The notes under the pieces: generated by a model | What the model saw: only the letters and a program-made list of their open reading frames with translations | Told to the model about the DNA's origin: nothing | Database searches by the model: none | Source: Puffinus mauretanicus | Lineage: Eukaryota > Chordata > Aves > Procellariiformes > Procellariidae | Assembly (NCBI GenBank): GCA_023333565.1 | Contig: JAJKFH010003354.1 | Span: 992,001-1,056,000 of the forward strand | DNA length: 64,000 nucleotides | Direction of reading: 5' to 3' | Translations under genes and position numbers: made by a program | Part shown: positions 1-12,200 of the stretch, piece by piece | Position numbering within the stretch: the first letter of the stretch is position 1 | How the letters are laid out: each line of letters begins with the position of its first letter

Positions 1-3000
1 ACCACGGAAAGGACCTCACGTAACGTTTTCTGTGTGAAGCTCAAACAGGAACACAAGAGCAAAGTCCTGGAGGGTCAGGAGACAGGAACCAGCCCCATTC
101 TTGACCAGACAGCAGCAACCACTGTCACCATCTTGAACATCAACTCAAGAAAGGAAACGGTCTCCTCTTCTTTCAAAAAGTGCAAAATCCTCTTCTTTGG
201 TAGTATCAACTACAACAGAGAGCTGATCTCCTGCCAAAGCAAACTCCTGTGGGAACAGCCTCTGGAAGGGAGGGTTATGAGCAAGCAAATGGCAAACGGA
301 GAAGCATTACCATTTGGCTCCTGCATCAGGGAGCCAGGAGTCTCAAGCAATGCTCAGCCCTGCTCTGCGGTACCGAGCCAGCCTAACCCCACCGAGAGGG
401 GGAAGGGGAAATGGTGCAAACCTTTTCAGCACGCCCTCAGGTGCGTTGAAAGGTGAAGGAAGAAATTGAGAGGGGTGCTGTTAACAGAGGTGAGTTTATG
501 GTTGTAAAAGCTGTGAAGCCACAAGAAACACTGCTCTGAGCGCGGAGCATGGAGGAGTAAGGGGCACAGGTCTGGAGTCGCAAAGTAGCACAGAAGTATT
601 GTGCTTGGGATTTCTTTTATGGGGCAAAATAGAAAAAGCACAAATTACTTCAGCGATCACCTTGGAGCCCGACAGAGCACAGGACACCATCTGGTTTTTA
701 GCTAGGCAACATAATCTTATGAAAAACCGGGACCCCGACTGAGAGCTGCATGTCCCCTCCCAAAAGGAATCCAAAGCCCATTTCAAATCATCAGAAGCCA
801 TGAGTCGCAGTCAGCCGCAGCTGATGCTGCTCTTGGGGATCCACTGGCACCAGAAGCACACTCAGCACCGAGAGAAAGCATATCCGATGCAATGGATGCC
901 CAAGTTGATACATCTTGCTGTGTTCTCTTGGACACCAAAGGGGTTAAGTGCTGAAAGTTGTCCGGTTTATCATTTGCTTTGAACGTCTGCAAGCACTGCA
1001 GAGTCAGGAGACCACTGTGAGCGGCCTTACAAGTCCCTCAGACCCCTGCTAGAGCTCCGAAGGCCTTACAGTGCTCACACCAACAATGGAGAAGGCTTAA
1101 AAGAATGAGATTTCCATTGGACTTTCTTGGCCGTTGACCTCCAACTCGTTCAGAAGACTTTGCTTGCTTCAGTCTTCTCAGCTAGCACCGAGGGGAAACT
1201 AGTAGAAACTTGGCTTAGCACAATCCCGCCATATTACTTCACGATAGATATTCCTGCAACTTCTTTTTCCCCTCCTCCAGAGGCACGGGGCTGAGCAATC
1301 CAACCGAAATTCCTGTGCTCAGGAATGCACCACAGGGCCCTAGCACACAGGTCAGCAGATACCATCTCATTGCTACATTTTGTTCAGAGCCAAAGGCGAC
1401 TTTTGAAGACACAATGGAAGAATTCTTATAGACAATTCAAAGCGTGCAGATTTTAATGCACAAAAATCAAGCAGGGAAATGCATCACTAGAGGACCTCCG
1501 AACAACAAAACATTTGCCCTCGGTGGGCAGCACAATGAAAGGGCACTGAGATGCTTTTATCTATATACATAGGATAACCTGTAAATACCTCAAGACTGAT
1601 GCAGATAAGAAGGGAATAACCTGATCATCTTTTGCACAGTGGGACAGAATAAGATACGAGCTTGAAGTGCAGCACAGAAAGTTGCACTAGATATTAGAGG
1701 GGGTGAGGGGGGGAACAGACAACCGCTAAACGTAAGGTTAGTGAAGCTCTGGAGCAAAGTCTCCATCACTGAAGGTCTTTTAGAGCCAGCTAAGACTGAT
1801 GCTGGCTCAGGCAGGGGGTTGGTGTAAGCGATCACTTGAATTCCTTTCAGCCTGGTATGTGAACAAGATTTTGCAGGCTCCATTTTACGTAAAGAAACTT
1901 TGGTCCACTGATGGTAGAGTCACCAATAAGCAAATCCGAGACAGCACTAGGACATACTGGACAAATCAGCTGGCACTAGAGGTATTTCTTGACAGTAAAC
2001 TTGGTTCGTACTCAACCACGGGATACACCTCATTCTCCCAGCCATGTACAATTTCTTTTAGCAATGTGGCAAAACAGAAGACTCTGTTACGCTTCACTGC
2101 TACCGGTTTTAAAAAGGACAGTCACACAAACAGGATATCGAGCAGCTCTGTCCAGCTGTTTGCAGTCACATATGTGTTCTGGCAACAAGGCAGGTATCGT
2201 TGCCTACAATAAAGGTAGCACAACCACCAGTACTTAAATAACTGCAGAGCAACTGTGTCCTTCAACTGAATCCTGGAGCAAAGACGGTTCCTATCCTCAC
2301 CAAAACAGGTAACTGCAGTGCTGGAGACTACCTGGTGTGTTACCGCTAAAACAAAAGAGCACTGTTCAGCACGCACATTAAAAGCTCCCACAACAGATTT
2401 TTATTAAATCCACATTGCTTTGCATGGGAACCTGGCTTGCCAAGATTTCCAGAAATTATCATCTTGACCACCTCCCTTTTGGGGGACTGACTCAAGAGGC
2501 CTTCAAGAGGGGGGAAGGACAGGCAATGGGCATGAGCATGTATTTTCAGAAAAACAAAACACATCTCTAACAAGTTCAAATCACACCAGCTAAAATGAGT
2601 GCTCTCAAAGTCACGTTACCCTGAAAAATCCTCTGACCGTAGAGAAGAAACATCCGCAAACTAGACGAGTCCCTTAAGATACGAGGTGTTGACGTGACAC
2701 CATGGATGGGATTTCACCCAAAGTCAACTGCGGAAATCAAGCATTTCAGGAATCCTACCACACTCAGTGGTGACAAAGGAAGCAGAAGACATCTCTTAAC
2801 ACAGGCACCTACTTTAAGATAAGACGAACTGTCTTCTGAAAGCGTGCTCCCCTCTCTCTCTCTCCGCCCCTCCCAACTACTGCTAGAGCATCAATGACTA
2901 ACTCAAATTAGATGTCCCTTAGGACAAGGTGATAATTGGAAGGATTTTCACCATCAGAAAGGGCTTACTGACAAATTACCCATGCAGTGATTTAAGCTCT

Positions 3001-3035
3001 GAGAACTTTCTAGGCACACAACAATCACAGCTCTT

Positions 3036-3093
3036 CCCTCTGCCATTCACTTCAAAACATACATCCTCTCTGCCATTCATTTCAAAACACAAA
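3036..3093. repeat. Two-copy tandem duplication, 30-bp period
   Basis: The string TGCCATTCA(C/T)TTCAAAACA occurs at 3041 and again at 3071 with flanking CCTCT, giving a two-copy repeat with few differences. Intron 10. Confidence 0.85.
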
Positions 3094-5234
3094 AATTGTT
3101 CCACCAAATGATAATTTGAAAAAAGCTGCAGTCCTTATTCTGCTTGCTGACCACAAGCATACCTCAAGATCATCCATCATCTGTCTTTTCAAGAGCCGCT
3201 CCGGTCAAAACCACAACAAAGAGAAATGTAACACGGCACCTGAAGTTTTGATAGCAAAGTTGAGTCATGGCAGCTCACAGACGGAGCACTAAACCGAGTG
3301 TTGCAATCTAGTAGGTTACATCATAGCCTTGACTTTTCCTTAGAACAGAAGATAAGCACAGGACACAAAACAAGATGCAACATTTCCATCAACAACTGCA
3401 TGGGATGTAGGAAGGACAGCCCTAGAGCCACTGTTTCCTTCCCTGCATCGTCCCCCATCTTCATGATCACATCTCGGTCTCTCAGACTGTCCCTGGGTGT
3501 CACCTACCTGCTTAATATTGTCAGTGATTTGTTCTTTCCTTAGCCTTGGCTCCTCTTGTTCTGTTTCAATGACCTTTCCTTCTCTGCTCGTTCAGAGCAA
3601 CAGGAGCTGCTGTCCCAGTGACCCATAAAGCCTGGTTGATCTGGGACCTCCAGCCCTACACCATCCGAAAGGCACAGGCCAGGATGCAACACCATGCTTA
3701 TATGGCTCAGTCTTCCTCCCACTCATTTAGCTTCAGCAAAGACTGCTCGATGCTTGGTATTTTGCGTTGTTTTAAAAGCCAAGTTTGGATGTTTGTTTTT
3801 TATTTATCCCCAAGTCTCGGTCGGAGACGAACCTTCCTTCTCTAGCTGCGAGAGGACATCTCATCGCACTAGCATCTTTCATACATTTCTATTTTCTTCC
3901 TCTCTGCAAGGAGGGAAGGGTCACAGCTTAGCCAAGATCTGAAACACCTTTGGCTTAATCTCCCTTATTTCTTGGTCTTTTACCTTTGCCTCTACGGCAG
4001 AGGAAGGCAATCCATCCTCACAAAGGGAGCACTCCGTTACTTGTGGCTCCTTTCAGAGACCACGGCAGGGCAGGTGTGTCTGCACCTCCCGCTTTGTTCG
4101 ATATACAATCCAAGAGAATACACAAACCCAGTCTTCAGCTCTCCCTTGTCAAATGACTAACAAGATCCCTGAACATGATTCCAAAGCTTTTGGGGGTTTT
4201 GAGTTTTTGGGGTTTGTTTTGGGTTGGTTATTTTGGAGTTCTTTTTAAGTTGCAGTACTTTGAGACAAAACCACTGGGCTGGGATTCCTGATACACAGGA
4301 GTGTTGCTGGAGGGGACAGCCCAACCTATCAACTGACATACAGACGGGGACTCAGCTATGCTCATGGAATGATCTCCTCTGGAGCCCCAGCATTTCCATG
4401 GAAAGAGGAAGACCCCAGTGAGCCAACCTGATGCCCAGACTTGTCCCTGGCACAGCAAGGACCCACAGTCTTCAAGTAGTGGTAACAAACGTCTCCTTCA
4501 CCGGTGACACTTCACAACTGCCATGCACCTCTGTCTTTGCAGCCCTTTCCTGACATACCAGAAGTCTTCCATCTGCAACCATCTACAGCGAGGATAGTAA
4601 CATAAGGAAAAACTTGCAATTATTTTTAACATTGGAAATGATTAATCTGAAATCCCGGGTCTTCTGTTTCATCCTCATTTTGATGTCGCTGAAAACGCCC
4701 ATGGAAGGAGTGCTGGGGAAAGAAGGCAAAGCAGCAGTCTGGTATCCTGACGGTGGATTAGCTTCACGCCTTCAGCCCTTGTGTCTTACGTAAGGCTACC
4801 TGTCCCTCCCTCTCCCCTTCGTGCGGTGTTGAGGGTGAATTTAGAGCTTGGTAACAGGACCTGGACATCGGCTGAGGAAGAATAAAGCTGTGTCTGTTCA
4901 AGCTCCCTTCTTACCTAGACCTCACACACTAGTGATGGGTCCCCAGCACCCTAAAACCAAGCCAATCTGGAGTATAGGAGAGGTGACAAACACGCGAGGA
5001 ATGCGTGTGTCTACCTGTGAAAGAAAGCTTTTTTACCGGACTCCACAGACGAAAGCTTAGCGAATAACCCTTCTAAGCTTCCTTGATCGGCTGGCTTTGC
5101 TGTGCAGTGAAGGGCACACCTGATAAGATTAGCAGTCTATCACGGTCAATCATGTATATAGGAAACATAGTTAAAAATAGAGAAAGTACAGCAACGCCTA
5201 ACGTCTGCTCACGTTGGGATTCGCTTTCCTCACG

Positions 5235-5260
5235 ATCTGTTTTCTGTTAATAAAACAGAT
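5235..5260. repeat. Hairpin: 9-bp inverted repeat, 8-base loop
   Basis: ATCTGTTTT and AAAACAGAT flank CTGTTAAT. Perfect stem; intronic; no known function. Confidence 0.9.
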
Positions 5261-5419
5261 GGAGCAGACAGGCGTTATCAGTGCAAAGCTTCTCAGAAAG
5301 TAGAGACAGGAAACACCTAAGAATAAATTAGAGTCTCCTCCTCTTATGAGAAATCAGATATTAAGCCGATGATTGGACAGGCGGGCAATATAGCGCCTTA
5401 AAGTTTCTGGACAATCATC

Positions 5420-5437
5420 TAATAGGGATCCCTATTA
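5420..5437. repeat. 18-bp perfect palindrome
   Basis: TAATAGGGATCCCTATTA with a central GGATCC, in intron 10. No recognised function. Confidence 0.95.
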
Positions 5438-8400
5438 TATTTTTGCCATAAACACTTTACTGACTTGCCTGCTATGCTATAAACATCCACAGGGGTTGTT
5501 CCAGAGAAAGAACTGCGTACCAAGACTGATTCTTACCCTACCTTTAAAAACAGCCTTTAGGGTCCTGTATTTCCTATATGGTTTTATTAAAGGTTACTGC
5601 GAGAATGAAGGCAGGGTACCATTTAAAATTGATAAAATATTATATTACTTGAATAACAAAAGCCTGTTTTAGAATAAAGTCATTTAAATTGAATTATATT
5701 TTTTTTAAGCACCGAAATATCTTATATTCTAATGAAGTAGACAATTATTTGGCAGAGTTTCTGCAGGAACAATACTCTGGGCATCCTTGCAAATCATAAA
5801 TAGCGTGCAAGGGGAATGCAGTTGCATATGAGAAGTCAGGTGTGTCCAGTCCAAAAGCTGATGGACTTCAGCCGGCAGAAGCGTCCGTGGTCACACACAC
5901 ACAAGCTCTTGTGTCTGCCCTCCTGTGCTGTGTGACACACAGGACAGCCTGCTTCTCTACTTAGGTTTCTGCTACGACGTTCTGCCTATAGTTTCTTAAA
6001 GCTGGTGGGTGCTGAAAGTGTATTTGTGGGGTTTTCTCTCCTTTGCATTGCTGCTTTAACTCTGTATCATGTCCATGACCTTTAAAAAGCCAAATTTTAC
6101 AAATCCAAAAATCACAACGTCCCCACAACCCCATCCATCACCACAGTACCGCTGCTCGAGTGTTATTAAAATACAGGCTCTGAGCCCAGCTCTGCCCTGT
6201 TCCTCACTAATTCTTTACTTAAGTAACAATTATGAGAGAGCTCGGCTTGCGTAAGGCTAACAGGATTGGGTCGTAAGATATTAGCATACCCCAGAGGCAC
6301 GCGCATCTCTACCCCGCAGCCTGAACAGCGTCCAGGCACAGAGCAGCGGCTGAGACAGCCATTACAGGATGCCTGGATGTAAATATATATCAACGTCTGG
6401 TATCTTCTCCTTGAAAGTGTGAAAGGAAGCAGGGGAAAAAAAAAAAAAAGGAAAAAGACAGATAGATATAGCCCCTTTAACCCCAAGAAATACCACACAG
6501 TCAGGAACCTGAAGGAACAAGTGGCAATACCAGCTAAATCCCGTTATTCCAAACTACCACCACAAAAATCCACTCACCTGATGAACTCTCTGCTAGGCTC
6601 CACTTGCAACCTGAATAGTCTGCTGCTAGGAAGCCTGACAATAAAATGCAAGTGTAAAAGGCTGAACAAAGGCCAAATACTACAGTTGGGGGCAATAAGT
6701 GGAGTAATTAATGTATTCATACGAAATACATCCTTTTGCTTACTAGGTGAATTAAAAAATTCAATGTCCACATATGAGTAATACCCCAATATTAGGCACA
6801 GTAACTTAAATATTCCTACCTCTACACAGAACATTATGTGCATAAGTGGGAGGTAGAGTAAGTGGGAGGCAAGTATAAGATACTTCCAGATATTTGTACT
6901 ATATTTTGCAAATATTTAGATGAATGGCTTAATTGGACCACAGAGGCCCGATGAGAAACGGCTGCACAGAAGTGAGAGTAGTAAAATCCATCTTGGAGAA
7001 GCTAAGGCCACCTCCAATAAAGCTCTCCACTATTCCCCGAGTAATGAGGGATGAGAAATGAATGAGAAGCAGCAATGGCTGCCAAAGTGGCATTTCTATG
7101 TATCCCAAGAGCACGAGGCTAGAAAATTCATGAAATCCAGGCACTTGGCTTCATCGGTCTCTGAAAGGAGCTCAATGTATTTTTAAGGCTACGACAGACT
7201 CAGACCTCAATGAGTTTCACAAGTTTGTACGCTGCGCGATAGATCACATGTGAACACGAACATTAGCATATACTACAGAGCATTTAGCACATGGAGATAT
7301 AAAGCAGCTATTGTTCTGGCAGTAAGGTAATCCGTAACCAGATAGTCTCTGGCTTCATCTAAAAAACATTTTCCCAGCATTTCGCTGACTTGTTCAGCAG
7401 GAGCCTCTCTGCTACAACAGAGCGCACATTCATGGCCAACGAACGGGTCCAAAGTGATGGGTTCTTTCCCCCAGTGCCCCACTCCCGGCCCCTGCACCTC
7501 TTCACTGGGGGAAATCGTGGTCTTAACCCAAGAGGGTGACATGAACCCACAGCCAAGAAAAGTGCGCAGCTTTTGGAGGAGGACAACGCCTCGGGAAGGC
7601 GTTCAAAGTTTTACCTTGCAGATATGGAAAGTGCAACTCTGGTGTCTCTGCTGGAGCCTTACCTTACGCTAGTTCCCGCACTAGCTACAAGGAGGTAAGC
7701 ACTCTTCTTTTTTCCTTGGGGGGAAAAAAGGGCTAGATGCACAACTTAAGGGTCCTTTTTTTCTCTTCTTCAAAGCATACCCTTCAAATCTAGCTATAAA
7801 AGCATCCCTGCCACAAGCCAGCACACACCCTTGTTGCAACGGTGTTAAGTGTCACAGTGCTTTGGTGTCTGCAGCCTGTCTTCTTTATAGGACAAGGGAC
7901 CCATTTGGCACAGATCCCCCCCCTCGTCGCCCCGTGTAGGACCTGGCCCATCCTCAGCAAAGTAAGCAATAAATCACGGCGAATACACGACTCAGACGTG
8001 GAACGTATCGTGTAAAGAGCAAGTTTTTACAGTCCACATTCCTCCTTTTTTCGCACACCACCGTCTTCCACTGCCCGGGCTGCGCGGCAGGTGGGATGGG
8101 TTCCTACCTCTCGCTCCCGAGAGTACTTATTCTTGGTATGCTACTGCCTCTGGCAGATTCCTCCCTTTTAAACTCTGCACATCTGTTGATAAAAAAAAAA
8201 AAAGCTTGGACTCTGGCCTGGTGGCTGAAGGCACAGAACATTTGTGCGTCCGGGCAGAGCCCGAGCCGTGCAGGCTGGGTGGTAGGAAGCCTCTCCGCAC
8301 GCCAAGAGAAGGCAACGATGGGTGCAGAGAGAGAAATGATCGTTCACTTCGCAGAAACCAGGGGACTTCCAGGTGTTTTCTCCCTGTGGGTCTCACCCCG

Positions 8401-8916
8401 GGTGTGCAGGGGCCCGCAAAGGGGAGACTCGTGGCACACGGACCCGCACGGACAAAAACTGCAAGAAGAATCAAGCAGCCGCTTGTGTAACAGCCTGTCC
8501 TGTCGCTTCCCGGGGCAGGACAGAACAGGTCAGAAACCGCTTCCCGAGAGCGAAAGGAGCTGTGGTGGCTGGAGAATCCCTTCTGCTTTGCATCTGCTGT
8601 GGATGATTCAGACCCGAGTCCCGCTCGCTGGCTGCAGGAACAGAGCTGGCTGCTCTGGCTCAGACCGCAGGTCCGTCTGGACCAGGAGCGAGAAAGCACG
8701 TCTCTGACAGCAGCAAACAAGCAGAAAGCCTAAAACCCAGCCAAGTCCAAGTCTTGTTAATTTGCCGCGGGACTTCAAACCTCTTAACACTTAACTCCTA
8801 TTTGGAAGTGCGACTCGGACCCTTTTTTGCAAAGAAAATGTACCAGGAACCTGCGAGAAGATTTGGCTGAAGACATCGCAAGGTATCTGCGGGTCAGAGC
8901 AACAGGAAACAACCAC

Positions 8917-9040
8917 GGGCCAAATTCACTGGTGGTGTATAATGGAACACAAACACCCCCAGACGCTGATCCCTGTGACTTCAAAGGAGTTGAACATACT
9001 ATATTTATGCCAGCAATAAAACTCAGCTTCCATTAGCTAT
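8917..9040. repeat. Diverged inverted-repeat element (ancient repeat relic)
   Basis: The stretch opens GGGCCAAATTCACTGGTGGTGTATAATGG and later has GACTTCAAAGGAGTTGAACATACT, then TTTATGCCAGCAATAAAA. This resembles a palindromic old amniote repeat with ends like GGGCCAAATTC, CTGGTGTAAAT and a central ACTTCAATGGAGT core. A weak open frame (8827-9036) overlaps it and is probably fortuitous. The identity is from pattern memory only. Confidence 0.35.
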
Positions 9041-9159
9041 ACGTTCATCGTTTAAATGCAGTGGTCCCGGCGTGCACACACCAATTAGAGTCCCCTAATG
9101 CTTGGGAGTACAAAGCCTTTTTTTTTTTTTCTTTTTGATGGGAAGGGGTAGAAGGGAAG

Positions 9160-9235
9160 AGATCAGGCGGCTCAGGGGAATAGCAGAGAGCCTTTCACTG
9201 CGAGGTCTCGCGTTCAAATCTGTCATAGGCCAGCG
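9160..9235 (+). mobile_element. tRNA-like SINE head, family unassigned
   Basis: An A-box-like CGGCTCAGGGGAATAGCAGAG starts at 9168 and a B-box-like GCGTTCAAATCT at 9210. The 42-base spacing is right for a tRNA promoter. The T-arm and anticodon arm do not fold, so this is not a working tRNA gene. It is best read as the head of an old tRNA-derived SINE; the body would extend right toward about 9.4 kb, but I cannot define its end. Confidence 0.45.
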
Positions 9236-12200
9236 GTAACAGATGGCCACTTCTGAAGGCTGTTCTGTAGCTTACATGAAATGAGGGATTGTCTCAGGCC
9301 ACTGGTAGACAACTTATTGAAGCCACGAACACACTGCTAGTGGTTTCTGGCAGAACTGGTAGAGAAATCGAGGGATTACACGGGTACGAAGCAACTGCTG
9401 CCTACCTGATCAAAGGCAGCTCCTTCCCGGAGGGAACTGAGGCAAATTGCTGGCAGCTTACGGCTGCCGCTGCCTGCGCGGCGCAGGAACCTCTGGCTGC
9501 GCAAGCCTGGATCTCGGTCTAAGACTGCCTGCTTGAGCTGTCATCAGCTCCTCCGACTCGTCAGCACCAGCTCCCGTTTACTGAACGTCCCTTCGGACAT
9601 GCTTGAGGTTTTGAAGATTAAAATCATGGGGGGAAAAACAGAGATGAGGAAGTTCAGGGATCTGTGGCAACAAGGAGGTTTCACAGGGAGGGAAAGTTTG
9701 CTACGATCTGTAAGCTGGGTATGGAAGTGACAAATAATACCATGATTAATTTTAAACCAATTCCAAACTCAGTGCTCCCTCAGTCTTTCCCTTCTTAGAG
9801 TCTGTGTCTTCTCCAGGGCACACTTTAACTTTCTGTGGGCAGATGGCAAAAAATCCAGCAGTGACCGAGTGCCCCTGGAGCAGAAGGGGTCCATGCGAGC
9901 CATCAGAAAGTGTTACTGAGAAAGGAATTTGTACACATCAGGGAATAAATTAAGCCAAAGGATATGGGGGGTGGGAGGAACAAGTCAAATTCAGGCTTAG
10001 AAATGCCACCTCTGGTTTTGGAAAAGATTTAGAGGAAACCACTTCAGGAGAAATTGCTTTTTTTTCTTCTTAGAACCTGTTTCGCAGCTTCACGTCGACT
10101 CACAGAAGCACGTGTGTGCTCCCGACCTGGCGAGCGTGCTTTGCAGCGGTGGCTGGTGTGGCTTCAAAAATACCAACCTGCTGATGGACTCGCGCAGCCA
10201 AGGAGATAGGAGCCTCTCACAGCAAGCAGAAGCCACCATCCTGCTCTTGTGTGCTGGCCTGCCAGGGTCTGCAGTGCAGGGAAAATAGGGCGATTCCCCC
10301 GCAATCTTCCTGCACAGCTGTTTACTAGCTGCGGATTACCACTGTCACATGAGCTGCTTTACAGCAAAGCCAAGCTGTCTTCATGAGCTGAGAAGGTCAC
10401 TGGGAGACAGGGGCCTCCAGGGACAAACACACCGCCCTCTACTGCGACTGTGATTTACTTCCCAGAGGGACGCCAGGCAGCAAGAAAAGCGTTCCCGAAT
10501 GGTCAGAGGGCAATGAAAAATGGTTTTACCTTCAAGCCCTCTGCCCAGCTATCGTGAGGACTCACCCAGTGAAAGGGAAGAGGAGGGATATCCCCAGGAG
10601 TTAGTCTCACGCTGTCCATTTACCAGGCTGCAAACAAGGTGCTGGAAGGCTGGAACAGTCCTTACGGTGACAAATTTACCTTCTCTTCCTTGTGTGCCCA
10701 CAGGCAAGGGCATCCCACCAACCTTTCGGACAAGGCCACCCAAGTGTCACCAGCCAAGGGATGCCAAGATGGAGCTGCATCTCCCCAGGCTCTCGTGCAA
10801 CCTGCTGATGCCTCAAAGCATAAATGAATCAATCCTATAGCAAGAAATGTTGTCCTCTTCAAACCCAAAATTTAACCGCTGAACATCAGGGCCAATGAAG
10901 AGGAAAGACTTTCACTTGGAAAAAGAGAAGTCTGAAGGTCCAGTGTGGCCACTCGGGAAAATGAATTAAACCCTGCCATCTTCATCATTCTGCCATAGGC
11001 AGGTCTGGTGGACAGCGAAAACATTTCTGCAAGCGAGATCTCTCACAGGCTCAGCGGTTGCAGGACAGGGCTCTTTACTATGCCCCTGAGGCACAAGACA
11101 GATGGGGTTGTGCTTTTAGGCTTTAAAATCAGTCCCTGCTACGGAGATCCAATGAAGAGGATAAATACAGCCACAGAATGATCCTCTAGACACGCTCAGA
11201 AAAAAGCAATAGAGGAACTCGAGAGGTCAGACCCTGCTAAGAAAGCAGCTGAAGCTCTTTTCAAAGAGGGGCAGAGCACTTTTTAAGGCAAAGAAAACAA
11301 ACAGCACCTTGAGCAGTTTGGAAATGTCTACGCCGCATCGTGCGTCCGGGAAGCGGGAAGGCACAGCCCGAAGAGAAGCACACAGCTGGGGAGGCCGCGC
11401 TGAGAAAGCGCAAGTAACTCCGCAAGGGGGAAACTTTGGTCTAACACACAAGACTACAAGCTTCGTAAATGGAGAGACACGCAAACCATGCCTCGATGCA
11501 CTGAAGAGCTGTACTTGGGGAAGCCCCGGCTTGTAGCTTAGCTTACAGGGTATTTCTCCTTCGAGCGGAGTGCCCAGCGGGGGGGAAAGTTCACAAAACC
11601 CATCTCGTTTCATAAGATGCCTCACGCAGTAACAACAGCTTGCTGGGATTTCAGCCAGCTTCCCATTTGGATCAGATTGCACCCTACGCCCACTGACAGC
11701 CATTAAGAGCCTGGAGCTCACAAACTGCCCTCGGGTCAGACGAGCCTCCATCCATTCAAAGCCCAGCAACATTTTCCACAGCTTCTCCAGCGGGAGAGGG
11801 TGGCCTGATCCAGCCCAGCTCACAGCCACAGGGGTACCGGCTAGCGAAGGCAAGAATTGTGCCCTGCTGTCATGAAACAGCAGATTGCAGCCCCGTTCTG
11901 CTGTGACGCGGGGGTGCAGGGGGATTAGAAAGCCCCTCTCCATCTGCCCTGATTCAGTGTAATCGCAGGCTGCTCTTTCAATTCCCCAAGCCCTTGAATG
12001 GTGTAAGGGTTAAAAGTGGCACGGCACAGGTAGAAAAACAGAAACGACATCCTCGGCTTTGTCTGTGATCGCAGGACTCGCCCATCACGACAAGGATGGG
12101 GACAAGGGGAAGCTACGTCTCTAAGCAGGAGGCCAGCCACCTTGCAAGGTAAAGTCTGCACTGAAAGATGCTACAGCTGCTCCACAGCAGGGACCATTGC

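Noticed and set aside
4720..4790. Candidate for the missing NRF1 terminal exon (CAGTCTGGTATCCTGACGGTGG)
   Set aside because: The opening resembles the complement of the expected YQTVV codons only over a few bases; the flanking codons do not match NRF1.
8050..8085. Another terminal-exon candidate (CACACCACCGTCTT)
   Set aside because: The minus-strand reading gives KTVVC without the neighbouring conserved residues.
8096..8720. Overlapping open frames of about 200 codons on both strands
   Set aside because: Mutual antisense openness with no recognisable protein; treated as chance.
8827..9036. Short open frame that looked somewhat protein-like
   Set aside because: It overlaps an apparent old inverted-repeat element and has no flanking splice sites supporting an exon.
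9160..9235. Functional tRNA gene
   Set aside because: A- and B-box-like motifs are present, but the T-arm and anticodon arm do not pair.
11227..11943. 238-codon open frame, minus strand
   Set aside because: No similarity to any family I know and no conserved motif. Long chance frames are expected in moderately GC-rich intron DNA.
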